Shown here: positions 44,627-55,960 of the stretch, piece after piece
Layout of the letters: each line of letters begins with the position of its first letter
How positions within the stretch are numbered: position 1 is the first letter of the stretch
Assembly (NCBI RefSeq): GCF_013426205.1
Contig: NC_089427.1
Coordinates: 3,968,001-4,032,000 of the forward strand
DNA from: Metarhizium brunneum
Taxonomy: Eukaryota; Ascomycota; Sordariomycetes; Hypocreales; Clavicipitaceae
Length of the DNA: 64,000 nucleotides
Direction: 5' to 3'
The notes under the pieces: generated by a model
Database searches by the model: none
What the model saw: the letters and a program-made list of their open reading frames with translations, nothing else
What the model was told of the DNA's origin: nothing
Translations under genes and position numbers: made by a program

Positions 44627-46184
44627 TCAAATCCTGCTCAGAGACCTACTGAAATGATCCATCCATCCGGGGAAGAAGGGGCTCTCCTCCAGAGTCTGTG
44701 GTTCCCAACCAGCTTCTATCAATCCACGCTCTATCTGAGACTGTTCATAATGCGAGAACAGGGGAGTTAGAACATGCTCCGTGTGGTGTACTTGTTTATA
44801 CTCTCTCAGATTTGCCTTGCTCTCGGTAAGCACTTTGAGACACAAGGAAGGTACGTACGGCTCATCCATCAAGTCCTTCACAGGAGTGAAGAAGGCCTTA
44901 AAGTTGAAGACTATTGCCCCAGAGAGAGGCAATCGTCGCAGCGTTTGCCAATCTACGCGAAAATAAATGTCATCCGGGCGAAGCCCTGCATCTTGTCTCT
45001 TCGTACCCTCAAGACGGGGGTGGCTCGGCGGCGTGTACAGATGTTTCCCGACTTCAAATCCCCAGGCTCCTCTTTGCACAGGTTTGCCGGCAGGGAACTT
45101 GGTGAAGAAGCTGGTGGCTAGTCAGTCAAGACAAGACGTCTGGGGTGCTTCTGGTGGCATTCAACCCACCGGTCCATGCTGAGCTGCATCTTGCTCCTGT
45201 AATCAGGCACTGGTCCGTGGATTTCAGCGAGACCCTTGCCCATCTTGACGCCCAAATTCCAACCCGTGGATGCGCAAATGATCCCGGCTCGTAGTTTATA
45301 TCTTCCCGTCTCGGGATCCCTCAGCATGATGGCGAAATCCTCAGGGACATTTTCCAGCAGGAAGTGTAGGCCGTCGGTCTGGTCAACATGATGTCGTGTA
45401 CCTCGAATCTTGTTCTCCAATACCCCGTTGACCAGCATAAATTGCCGGGGATACCGGGCACAGAGGAATTGCGTCACCATTTCCATTAGTTCCCTGCATG
45501 CGAGCTCCGAGCCCGGAAGGGCCTGCATAACATCCGTCTTGTGTTTTTCGACAATGCTCTTGCGCAGGCGAATTTGCTCTTCGTAGGTGCTCTCCAGCTC
45601 AATCCAATAGTCGGGCTCCATCTTCTGAATCGCTGTAGGCAGCGCATTCTTGATCAGCACTTTTCGCCAGGTGTACAAGTTGAAACATGCGTCTCACCCA
45701 TGGTTTGGTTATATGGCCACCTCAGTGGTCGATATGGTCTTGGCCTTGCCGTGGCAATGTCAAAGTCATTTGCAGCACGAGGCAGCGGCACCTCGGACAA
45801 TGCCGCATAATCTGGGAAGCTCCCCAAGGACCGTATTTCCCCAACGCTGAAGCCACTAAAGACAATTCTTGAAGGTGATGCGAGGCGATAATCTTCATCG
45901 AGGCCGAGAACTAATTCGGGGTGTTTTGACGGGTTGCTTGAAGAGGCGTCCCCTGCCCCGACGTCGGCGCCGATGCAGGCAACGAGTTTTCGCTGTGATG
46001 GTGGAAAGACATTGGAATAGTTAGTTGACTTTGGCTCCGGTATTCTCCTTATTGATATCACGGGCCATGGTAGATTTTCGAGCGTCTGCAATAGCTGGAT
46101 GAGGAGTCTGCCAAGTACATGCGCCGCGGCGGTGCAGAATACGACGACAACGTTGTGCTTCGCATTGGAAGGGTTTTGTTCCAT
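44627..46184 (-). CDS. DUF3445 (haem-dependent oxidative N-demethylase alpha-subunit-like) protein, 477 aa
   Basis: Three exons (46184-45698, 45632-45170, 45110-44627) give 477 aa. Residues 11-32 form a hydrophobic segment (VVVVFCTAAAHVLGRLLIQLL), a likely membrane anchor. The DUF3445 domain (PF11927) follows: IFSGFSVGEIRSLGSFPDY analog, PRPYRPLRWPYNQTM, KMEPDYWIELESTY, LVTQFLCARYP analog, VPEDFAIMLRDPETG, GWNLGVKMGKGLAEIHGPVPDY, MDRFFTKFPAGKPVQRGAWGFEVG, WQTLRRLPLSGAIVFNFK, and the end WEPQTLEESPFFPGW. Bacterial relatives form the haem-containing subunit of an oxidative N-demethylase. Fungal members are uncharacterised. It faces away from nothing nearby and converges with the Zn2Cys6 gene, with 362 bp between their 3' ends. 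Membership of the cluster is plausible, not shown. Confidence 0.85.
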
Positions 46185-47315
46185 TATTGCAGTACAATTT
46201 CACATGGAAACGCGTTTAAAGAAGTGCCGTCAGTCTCTTTAGTCTTGAAGAAAGGGAGCGACAGGCGTAGACGAGCACCTGGCCATTTAAGGCAACTCCA
46301 ATTGACTCTACTATAACAACCAGCAAACCTACCACTCGCCTCCGCCACGATGCTTCTAATGTCTGCGCTCCAACTCGTCCAACATGAGCGTGTCCAAGCC
46401 CTTCCACTTATCCACAAATCTGGCAGCTTCTCATGGGGCCTTCCCCATTTGTGTCGTCGTGGCTGTCGGCTTTCGGCGTTCAGGATCTGGTAGTTTCTCA
46501 ATCGACCTGTAATTTTGGGACTAGCTTCAAACCCCACAAACTCGTGGCCTAGTTGCAGAGGTTGCATATGACCAATTATATCATCAATTTTATGTCTGGT
46601 CTGGTTCAATTGTTCACGTTCAAATGTTGTCCCTCGAGTCACCGCCAGTCTAGCGCACTCAATCTTGATGTCACGAAAATATCTGCCGACTCTCACTACG
46701 GAGTCAACTGGGCTAATGAGGGCCTTGAATTATGCCCTGTACTACTCTCAGTGGCGATCCGAGCCCGCTGACGCCAAGATCTCAATAACGCATCATGGGC
46801 TTGATAGGCTGGATGAACAAGAACAACAGTGGCTCCGTACTCTGTGAAAGCTGCCTGGAGCTAGCAAGCCGGATTTCACTTTTTTTCTAGATGCATCTAG
46901 TTAGTATTAACTAGCAATAATAACAAGTCTTCATAAGACACGAAAAGTCTCTTCCAGGTCGTAACATGTTGCCCTGGGTTTTAGTTTACCATCACTTATA
47001 TTGAGTCGACACGCATTTCGAAGGACTTATATGACAAAATACAGACTATCGTAACTAGTCACAGTGCCAGTTATTCCAGGCCCTCAATCCAGTTACGTTG
47101 CGGTGTAATTGTTAGAATGCGAACAGACTATTTTGCCGTCTGTCAAGAGACAACAGGGCCCAGTTTCAAAGTCCAATATGGTGAGCATTCAGTCAAGGGC
47201 CCCTATTGCTGGATACTTTGGCTCCGCGTCTACATGGTCAAACCTGATAACCACTGTGACAGCACCTATCGGGTAGACAGGAGACATCGCCAGCCAGCAC
47301 AAATCTTTGGATAGC
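46185..47315. other. intergenic, possibly with decayed coding DNA
   Basis: A 170-codon minus-strand frame (46184-46696) opens with GTG and overlaps two other frames that each carry protein-like phrases (for example DKWKGLDTLMLDELERRH in a second frame). This hints at a frameshifted relic, but I cannot name a family. Bases 47311-47315 (atagc) are the left target duplication of the next LTR. Confidence 0.35.
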
Positions 47316-47504
47316 TGTCACACGAAAATGGCGTTAGTTACACAAGGGCTACGGTCACCGGATTAGGGCAGAAGACCCTCCCCGACTTCTTGTATTAAAA
47401 GAGGCTTTTGGTCCCTTGAGGCCATGAAAAGCCAAGGACCTTTGATACCAAAGACTGTTATTAGATGAATTGAGTAATTGCTCCAAGCCTAAGCCCTTGT
47501 CACA
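47316..47504 (+). mobile_element. solo LTR with perfect 5-bp target duplication
   Basis: A 189-bp copy from TGTCACACGA to CCTTGTCACA, flanked by atagc (47311-47315) and atagc (47505-47509). It shares GTTACACAAGGGCTACGGTCAC, CTTCTTGTATT and TTTGATACCAAAGACTGTTATTAG with the copies at 5047 and 63444. Confidence 0.88.
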
Positions 47505-47981
47505 ATAGCAAAGTGACTACAAGGATAAATGTGAAAACTCACATCTACCAGTACCCAACCACACGGGAAAGCACACAAGGTGGTGTTTTTCAAAAGTATC
47601 GACTAGTGAATCAATTTGTCAGAGATGAAGCAAAACATGAGCGGCGGGCGGCCAAGTTTTCACGAGTTGTACTCTGGTGAAAAAGCATCACAGCCATCAC
47701 ATCCTATCTGAGAAAAAGGGCATCATGAAAAATGACGTACTTGTTGCAAGTATGCTACTGCTGGGCAGCAATATTAGAATGGGAACTGATGCTGGGGCAT
47801 GACTCTTGTCCGTGCATGGCTTTTGCTAGTTATTTGGGCACAAGACAATATTTTCCGGGGCGACTCGGACCAGACTGCCCACTGTCTCACTACGCGACGA
47901 AATTTTGGGCGTGCTCAACCTGTACAGGGCTTTTTTCTGATAATATCGGTGCAGGGCAATCCACGGCCATGTCTTGTTGTC
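47505..47981. other. spacer between two solo LTRs
   Basis: No gene is supported; frames of 78-84 codons overlap on the plus strand without motifs. The last five bases (ttgtc, 47977-47981) are the target duplication of the next LTR. Confidence 0.5.
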
Positions 47982-48218
47982 TGTGACAAGGGCCTAGTAA
48001 TTAGGGGCTTGGAACAACTTTTCGTATTCAGCTAATACTTTGCTTTGATATCAAAGGTCCTTGGTTGTCCTTGAAGCCCTGAGGGCGGAAGACCTTTATT
48101 TATATGAAGAAGCGGTGAGGGACTTTGCCCTAGGTCTCGTGATCAGAGCCCTTGTGTAACTATCGTCGGGATCGAGGTTCGGCCCGTGCCTTCATGACAA
48201 CGTGTCATCCGTGTAACA
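47982..48218 (-). mobile_element. solo LTR, inverted, longer subtype, with perfect 5-bp target duplication
   Basis: On the minus strand the unit runs from TGTTACACGG to CCTTGTCACA over 237 bp. It is flanked by ttgtc (47977-47981) and ttgtc (48219-48223). It carries about 45 extra bases near its 5' end (CGTTGTCATGAAGGCACGGGCCGAACC region) that are shared with the copy at 595-829 but absent from the 5047, 47316 and 63444 copies. There are therefore two LTR subtypes. Confidence 0.88.
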
Positions 48219-48223
48219 TTGTC

Positions 48224-49557
48224 ACGGGCTTCTGGTCCTGTAAAATCGTAATTATCTGGCAGCTTTTGCTTCCGTAGCCTAATCATGCTCGCGTTTTCTC
48301 GTACGTCTACCGGTCTTGGTTGGTTTCCAGTGCGCTGGAAGTGCATGGGTATCTGATCTGAAAGGCCTGGCCGCAGGATTATCAGCATGAGAGGCACTGT
48401 TTTTCCAAGCCAAGAAAAAGAACCCCAACGACACATTCAAATTGTCAATAATTTCCAACTTATATCAGTAAAAGACCGAAGAGCTAGGAAGCCCTTGCGC
48501 ATTTGGAATGGATGTATTGTGGGACATGCCGCGCTTTCACGAATTCACCGCGTGATCTGTACTGGACGGATGCGGGTAAGAATGAATTGGCGTCCAGTTT
48601 TATCAACGGAAAGTCCCACCTAGGTCACGCTACGAAGCCTTCCTTGATTGTTCATGGTATTCCCTATGGTATTCCCGAAAATCATGCGATGGTTGGGTTC
48701 GTTGCATGTATGGTCCAACTAGGGCCCCTGTCAAAGAAGACATCGAGTCATTACGACCAGAACTACCAAATGTATAGGCGGGTCAGTTGTTACGTAGAAT
48801 ACTGAGTGAGTTAAGATCGACGGTGGATTAAGAAGCGTAAAGCACCAACTCATTACTGTCTCTGAATCCTTCGTGGATCCATAGTGGGAGGCAAAAGGTA
48901 GTCAAGCAGATTACGTCCCTGACTGTCGCGCTTTATAATACTTTGCGAATGGCAAATATATTCTGCTACAGACTGTCCAGCTCGTGCTAGGTCGAGCCGA
49001 AGCCGAATTCGAAATACGGCTTATATAATAAGAATAGTTGGATTTCCATGCTGTTAGTACCTCTTACTCGTACGAGTTCTGCTGGCCCTATCTCGGCGTA
49101 ATAATTCTGAATTTAGACGCAAACAAGCTACGGCTCAACACAGCCCATTGCATCCACCTACCAGTAGACCCGTCAGCGACCAAGTGCACATGTGGTCTTA
49201 TAGTTGCCAACGGGTATAAAGATCCACCGACTGATGCCACTGACGTGAGGTTGGAGCATTCTCTACGTCTGGACCAACTTTGCCAAGCCGCCGGGCGCAG
49301 GAACGTTATGACCAGGAGAAAACTAATAAGCCATAATACAATATTATAGGCTAGGACTACTCGAATTTTCTGTATTCCCGGCGTAGGAGCGACAGAGTGT
49401 CAAATATAACGACATGTCCTTGCCCTTTGTTTGCAATTTACCATCGAGCTACATGTTCCTTTACTGTATCAAGTCATCCCGTGCTTATAGTACACAATAA
49501 CTAGCAACTCTCCCAATCACCTCATATTCAACACTTTATCACTCTACTTTCCCCGTC
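48224..49557. other. intergenic, no supported gene
   Basis: Frames of about 100 codons at 48503-48805 and 49038-49349 (plus strand) have some protein-like composition but no motif, neighbour logic or splice support. The last 60 bases are a pyrimidine- and CA-rich leader of the next gene. Confidence 0.45.
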
Positions 49558-50136
49558 ATGCTTTCACCAACCGCCGGTTTCCTTCTGCTATGCGCCTTGC
49601 AGCCGGCGCTCGCCCAAGCAGCAGTTGATTGCAGCAGCAACAAGCTCCTCTTCAAGCAAGTTACCCCTCACGAAATAATCATGGGCTACAAGACCAAAAA
49701 TACCGGCTGCGACGCTGGTGTCAAGGCCTGGGTCGGCATCTGGGATGCCAATGCCGCGCTCAAAACTAACTTCAAGGCCTGGAAGTACTTGGAGGCGAAT
49801 GATGGAGAGGTGCGGTTCACCAAGACTGAGCTGGGAGATGGGCAATGGAAAGCTGCCTTTGTTTGCGAAGACGGATGGCGAATCCCCTTTTTGTTGTCTG
49901 ACAACTTTGAGCTTGGAAGCCGTGTTTCTTCCACTGGCACTTGCATGGTGAGAAGAGACATTCCGGGTTCAGAGTGGGAAACTTGGTCATGTGATGAGTT
50001 TGACGAAGATTGCAGCTTCGACTGCGGACACACTCTGTCATGCGGTTTGTGCAACGATTGCGCGAGACAGTGCAACATGCCGGCCGACTACGAGGACTAC
50101 TCATGGGGAGATGACTCAAAATGGTCCGTCAATTAA
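49558..50136 (+). CDS. secreted cysteine-rich protein, 192 aa
   Basis: Single exon. Residues 1-21 form a signal peptide (MLSPTAGFLLLCALQPALAQ, cut near AQA). The mature protein has 11 cysteines, seven of them in the last 55 residues (WSCDEFDEDC, FDCGHTLSCGLCNDCARQC). An N-terminal beta-rich part carries KAWVGIWDANAAL and WKAAFVCEDGWRIPF. The C-terminus is very acidic (DYEDYSWGDD). I do not recognise a family; it could be an effector or cell-wall protein. A GTGAGA...GATTGCAG pair at 49948-50020 could act as an intron, but removing it would shift the frame and lose the cysteine-rich end, so the unspliced form is preferred. Confidence 0.72.
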   Translation: MLSPTAGFLLLCALQPALAQAAVDCSSNKLLFKQVTPHEIIMGYKTKNTGCDAGVKAWVGIWDANAALKTNFKAWKYLEANDGEVRFTKTELGDGQWKAAFVCEDGWRIPFLLSDNFELGSRVSSTGTCMVRRDIPGSEWETWSCDEFDEDCSFDCGHTLSCGLCNDCARQCNMPADYEDYSWGDDSKWSVN

Positions 50137-51323
50137 ATAGACGATAAGTTGTCTAGCCATATCTGGAAATATAATGTGTCGGTTGTGATAGGCGACCGTA
50201 TGCAATCCTGTGCTTTTATTCATACTCCGGACCATGACCTTGGCTTTGACATGTCTTGCTACAATGCGGTGAAGAGTTCAATGGTAGTGCTGCTATTCTG
50301 ATTGAATGTACTGTCTGTTTCAGGGCTGTTCACTTGGCGGCTGCTTCCCATGCAATAGCAATGCCCACGCCGCGTTACTGTCTTTTACCCTCAGAGGAGG
50401 CATGGATAGGGGTCGGCTGCAGAAGGCATGGAGCCTTATTTCCGACGGCCACCTAATTCCCGGAGACGTCTCGCTTAAGGGTCACCATTCTAGGGTTTAA
50501 AATTACATGCAAGGCTTGGATGAGGGTCATGGACTCATGGCAGGGGTCTTCAGGGCTCTAACTGGGTCAACTATCCCATGAATTTTGCAAGGCTCGTGGA
50601 AACCCCTGGCGGCGTTCAAGTGGTCATTAGCCAATCGGATAATAACGGCGAAATGGTACCTTCATTTGCCTAGAAATTACGGAGTAATAGGTGATGATTG
50701 TACTAGTACCTCTGTTAGGTATAAAGAGCCATGTATATTGCACTATGTATCCCTTTGAATGTGCGCACGTCTAATTGATGTATTTAACCCACTTTATTTA
50801 TAATACTTAAGAATACTTAAAAATACTTTTTTATTAATAATAATAACTAATATATTTTTATATATTTAAGTATCTTTAAAAATTATAATTTTTAAGTATA
50901 TATATCTTTTAAATAAGTAATTATGATTAGTTAGAACCCTGGTCTGTTACAAAAATTGGACCTGCGCACATTCGAAGGGATAGTAACATTGAAATTATAT
51001 ATTGAAAAACAAGTACCGGCCTCGTCTGTCACGATGTGTGGGGCAGAAAGGAGGCTCTGGGGTCCAGATGTCATGGTCAACCCAGACCCAAGCTCCAAGC
51101 TCAAGTCTATAACAGCAGAACTGTATCTGGTATGATGGCGTTCAAGTCTGGTACTACGTGCTACCAGTTGATACTCCCAGACCCCGCATGGTGTCTGGTT
51201 GGTCATTGGACGCTGACTTTGGCATGTCACATAAACCGAGAAATACGAGCCGAGACTCGGGTATGAAACCCCGCGTCATAGCTGGCCAAGTAGACAACAA
51301 CCAGACCTGATCAGATCATCATA
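50137..51323. other. intergenic with nearly pure A/T block
   Basis: Bases 50791-50935 are almost all A or T and contain the inverted repeats acttaaaaat and atttttaagt and the palindrome aaaaattataattttt. The stretch could form a hairpin or be a decayed element. No gene is supported. Confidence 0.5.
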
Positions 51324-51843
51324 ATGGCCACGCAGGAAAATATCCAGCGGCTTATCCAGATTCGCAACGCACGGCTACAGGCAGCCTCGGAGGCGCGCGA
51401 CGTGGACGCGCTCATGAAATGGCAAGCTGCGGATGCCACATTTACAGACATGGGTGCGCCGACCCCAACCTTGGACCGCGATGACGCCTTGCCTTTTGCT
51501 AATTGCATTGTTAGTCCATGGCACCGTCGTCTCTGGCTGGGACGCGGTGCGCGACCACTATGCCCAAATGTACCGCGCCATGCCGACGTTCCGCATCCTC
51601 CGGTCCGAGACGACCGGGTATACTCCCGAATTCGTAGTCGGCGAGTTTGAGTGCGAGGCCGTTGCGGGCGCGGACATGCCGCAGTTGGGCGTGAACAAGG
51701 GAGACGTCCTTGGGATAAAGGCCGTTTCCTTGTTTTGGTGGCGATGGCAAGGCAAAGGTGAGTGGACGGGTGCCTTGGACGACGAGGCCGTTGGGGGGTG
51801 GAAGATTTATAGAGAGAGGGTATATAGTGTGCCGGTGTTGTGA
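51324..51843 (+). CDS. SnoaL/NTF2-like fold protein, 152 aa
   Basis: Two exons (51324-51453 and 51515-51843) are joined across a 61-bp intron (donor GTGCGC, branch GCTAAT, acceptor GTTAG). The product is 152 aa, typical for this small alpha+beta barrel fold. Landmarks are the N-terminal helix with ASEARDVDALMKWQAADATFTDM, then SGWDAVRDHYAQMYRAMPTF, a central FVVGEFECE strand and the closing WKIYRERVY strand. Relatives include polyketide cyclases, dehydratases and ketosteroid isomerases, but many are unassigned. No partner gene nearby gives a function. The fold assignment is moderate and the catalytic role is unknown. Confidence 0.65.
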
Positions 51844-52536
51844 TTATCTGCTGGCTATCCTGTGCAGATGATTGAGACTGATGTATACGCACTTTTACAT
51901 GTATGGGAATATGAGAACATTCGTCTATGCTGATAACCACGTGTTGAATACCTGGTATAAATGCTTTGGCTTAGGATATTTTAATTACCTGATTTTATCT
52001 AGGCAAGACGATAAACTCCTCTTTTAAGCTTTCACATGATAAGCACAAGAAAATATACGTCTGGGAGGATACATTCCTGGGTCATTCTACTAAACGTGAC
52101 GCGAGCTCAACAAGGTTTTGCCAGGCACAGTCTCTAATTGATGGCTATAATGCCGGATCACTATAGTTTTGCGCCCAACTTTTGCTGTCAAGAAACAAGA
52201 CAGGAAACCAGGGATACCAAAGCACAAGTCTGGCACAGGAATCGACATCCTCCTGTTTTATTTACAGCTCGTACAAAACCCAGAGTAAAACCAGCATATA
52301 GAAGACGCGGTAGCCCGTCCGTAACAAGGCTGTACATTTGTGCCAGTAGCCTCATCACGAACCATGCAAGCCAGACATTAACACATGCCCTAAAACATCG
52401 ACGTGTCGCGTCCAAAGTAGCGTATATAAACCGCCGCATCTCTCAACTACGTAGTATGTATTCTATCTAAAGCATATAGCCAAGCGTCTAATTCACAACG
52501 TCTTCCTCGCTTCTCCCCCGTATCTTGCACCAAAAC
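51844..52536. other. convergent 3' intergenic region
   Basis: Lies between the 3' ends of the SnoaL-like gene (plus) and the acid trehalase gene (minus). No gene is supported. Confidence 0.55.
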
Positions 52537-55500
52537 TCAAGGTCTACCCATAAGCATCCCCTTCTCGCGCCACGTCAAGCTCCGCCTCACCTTGGCCGGC
52601 GCCGCCTCCCCATCCATCCTCCTCCTCTCATCACTGATAATCGCCCACTCCGCCACCGTAGCCCCCGTGCCATTCTTAGCATCCACATCTCTCTGCCCGA
52701 GCCCCTGGTTCCCGACAATCAGCAGCGTCGCGTACCGAGCCGCCGGCACAGCCTCGCCAAGAGTAACATTGGTCGTGTTGCCCACCGGAATAGCAATAGC
52801 ATCAAGGTTCGTCGCCTGCACGCTGTAGGGGTTGGACAGCGGCACGCCCGCCAGGTGCGTCACGACGGTGTAGTCAGCGCCCTTACTCTGCGCGGACACA
52901 TCCACGTCGGCGAAGCTGGCAATCGTAGCGTTGTGAAAGACGACGGTGGCGTTGACGGGCGGCGCCTGTGCCCAGTTGAAGTGCAGGCCGGAGACCATGG
53001 CGCCGACGTCGCCGGGCGCGAGCATGACCGTCACGGCGCTGAGGTTGGCGGCGTACTGCGGCTGCCACTTGGTCGAGGTGGCGCCGTCGACGGCCCCGAT
53101 GGGGAACTGGCCGGGCCGGTGGGCGCCGGGCGAGTCGGCGGACCGGCACTGCAGGAGGTTGCCGGGGGTGGTGTTGACGCGGCCGATGTTGCGGTTGGGC
53201 ACGACGGCCGCGCCGTCCACGGGCAGGCGGTACGCGGTGGCGTTGCCGTCGGCGCCGGCGTCGATGGTGATGGTCGCGTTGGCGAAGCGCGGGTCCGCCG
53301 AGGGGAGCGGCCGGACGTGCCGCGCGCGCCGGACCGTCGTGTGCGTCGCGTTGGACGAGGCCGCGAAGGGCCAGCCGCGCCAGTAGAAGGTCCGGTAGCG
53401 CAGGTGCGACAGCTGCGGCGGCAGGTTGGGGTTGATGTGAAGCGCGTCGTCGGGGAGCAGCCGCAGCCCGAGGTAGCCGAATACGTTGACCTGGTTGGCG
53501 CCGCCGTGGCCGGTGAGGAAGGGGTACGCGGGGTGGGTGCCGCCGTTGGTGGTGGCATTGTCAATCAGTTGCTCTGAGAGCTGGTAAAAGGGCGCGCGGG
53601 CATACGGCTTGTACGAGTACTGCGAGTAGGTGTAGGCCGAGCAGCCAGAGGGCGAGATGTCGTTGGCAATGATGGAGAAGAAGGCCCACGTCATGGCGGG
53701 CCCGTCTGGCGACTGTTTGTTTGCGTACTGCGGCACGGCTGTTAGTCTTGTTCGGGTTCAGGGGGGAGAAGCAGCCATGGAGGGTTCTACTCACATAGTC
53801 CAAGTCGTTGAGCGACTCCTGGGTGGTGTAGTTTGTTGTGTAGGAGAGCGGAAACGTGTTCAATATCACATCCGCCTGCTTCACCACGGCACTCCCGTTC
53901 ATGGTGGTGAACTCGAGTGTGACGCCATTCTCTCGGAGGAAAAGCACGTTGGTGGCCATGGAATCCCATGTTGCGTTTTTCTCGAGGCCAAACTGTTCCC
54001 GGAACGTGTTGGCAGTTTGCAGCGTCTCGGCAATCAGAGGCATCGTGTAGCCACCTGCGTCGACGTGGTTTGCATACTCGTCCTGTCCATCATATGTTAG
54101 CATAGGAGTAAAAATGGCTGGGTCCGAGTACAAAATCACGCACGGGATCTGTCATGTTTTTCACCGTCCAGGATGAACCATTCGGAGCCAAAAGGTTTGA
54201 AAAGAGCGTGGCGATGGAGTCGTATACTGGAAACAGGCTCTCGTTAAAGTACCGCGTGTCGCCCGTCGCGACGAGCTGGTTGACAAACGATATGCCAATG
54301 TCTCCGTTCAGATGGTACTGGTAGTCCCAGCAAGGGCCGGTGGCGGTGCAGTTGCCAAAACGACCGCTCGTCCAGGGGAATGCGGCCGCATCCTTGGAAA
54401 AGACCGTCTTGTTCTGGGAGCTGGTGTAGCTTGTCTGCGCATTCGCCTTGGCCTGGCCGTACTTATTGACGCGATAGTTGGTGATTCGCTCGGCAGACTG
54501 GGGGTGCGACACGACGAGCCCCGGTTGCATAAACAGGTCGGCATCCCAAAAGATGAGACCGGCGTACGAGTCTGACACCAAGCCTCCGACCGAGATGCTG
54601 TCCACGTTGACGGGGGCGTCCTTGACCAGGCTTTGGGCGTTTGGCCCGACTGTACTCTGCAGCAGGTAGTACGTGTTGGCCACGGCGATGATGGCCGAGT
54701 CGATAATGTAGTTGTCTTGGGGCAGAGTTCCGTTGTCGGGGTCAGCATAGCTGTCGACCGAGTGGTCGGGCATGACGTCGTCCCACTCCTGGACGTGAGA
54801 ACGAAGAGACTTGTAAAAGCCCCGGGACAAGGCCGACGACGCGGCATTCTTGGCCACCTGCTGAGGATCTTCAAAGGCATCTCCGGACGCCGCGCCGACG
54901 TATTTTGTAATCCTCACCGCCTTGCCGGCGGAGAATGTGACGGGGACGGCCTGGGCAATAGAAGACTCGTTCTTGCGGATGTAGGGCTTGTTGCTGACCA
55001 GAGTCTTGCGGCCAATGCCGACGTCGTCGGAGCCCGTCATGTTGGCGTAAATATACGCAGTCACATTGGCGATGCCGGTGGGCCGAACGGCCGAGTAGAT
55101 GGCGCCGGTATCCTCGCCAGACTGGACAAAGTCGGTTCGAACCGCGGAATAGCCATCAAGGACGTTGACAACGGTGGCATTGGCATCCACCGACGGGATA
55201 ATCTCCAGATCGACGACCGCCTGGTTGATGTGAAGCTTGTTTGTGAACATCAAGTACCGGATATCGTAGGAGCCATTGCTTCCGGCAGACGGGGACCACG
55301 TATACGACCAGCTGAGGACTCCGGCCTTGAAGTCGTACGTGGAGCGAAAGTTGGTAATGGTCTTGTTATCGACCGTGGAGTCCAGGTAGACGCCGTTGCC
55401 GAGGTCGAGCACCAGGCCGCTCCAGTGAGGCACGCCGCTGATGACGCTCTCGTAGCCGTACTGCAGCAGCCAGCCAAAGTTGGTGCCGTTGGTCTCGGGC

Positions 55501-55960
55501 TGGGCGTTCCAGAAACCGGCAATGGTGGCAAAGGACTGACGCCGGGAGAAGAGCGGCCAGCCGTTGATGACGTCGCCGCCCTCGTCCTCGGCGTCGAGCT
55601 CAAAGAAGGGGCCGACGCTGGCCACGCTGATGCCAAAGTAGCCATTGGCAACAGAGCCTCTTGACTGATAACGGCCTTGCTCGAGCGTCGTGGTGCTGAG
55701 GAGCCAGTTGTCGTCATCCCAGGTGACGCCGGGAAAGTCCGTCTTGTACACGGTTGTGCGGTTACGGCCTCGGTCCTGGCCGCTGTACCGCGCGAGGCAT
55801 TTGGCGACGCGGTCTTTGCCATTGGAGGCCTGGACGGCGCCGCAGAGACCGAGGGTCGCGGCGACGACGGCCGCTTGGATGAGCTGCCGCGTTTGTGTCA
55901 GTGGGTGAAACACGGTCAATCACATGTTGAAGGGTCTGGTGGACTCACAGTCGCGCGCAT
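52537..55960 (-). CDS. acid trehalase (GH65), secreted or vacuolar, 1076 aa
   Basis: Four exons: 55960-55949 (12 nt), 55883-54144, 54082-53795 and 53727-52537. They give 1076 aa. The tiny first exon (MRAT) joins LIQAAVVAATLGLCGAVQA to make a proper signal sequence; without it the frame has no ATG. GH65 acid-trehalase landmarks are NGYFGISVASVGPFFELD, GWLLQYGYESVISGVPHW, FWDADLFMQPGL, the MTDPDEYANHVDAGGYTM block created by the second intron, KQADVILNTFPLSYT, QSPDGPAMTWAFFSI, FLTGHGGANQV and a C-terminal F5/8-type-like beta region. There are many N-x-S/T glycosylation sites. It hydrolyses trehalose to two glucose. In entomopathogenic fungi this enzyme class is used on haemolymph trehalose; whether this organism does so is inference. 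Confidence 0.92.

Noticed and set aside
52525..53577. 350-codon plus-strand frame opposite the acid trehalase
   Set aside because: It is a shadow of the GC-rich, strongly codon-biased trehalase exon and has an Arg/Gly/Val-repeat composition without a fold.
54633..55664. 343-codon plus-strand frame opposite the acid trehalase
   Set aside because: Antisense shadow of the same gene; no start context or motifs.
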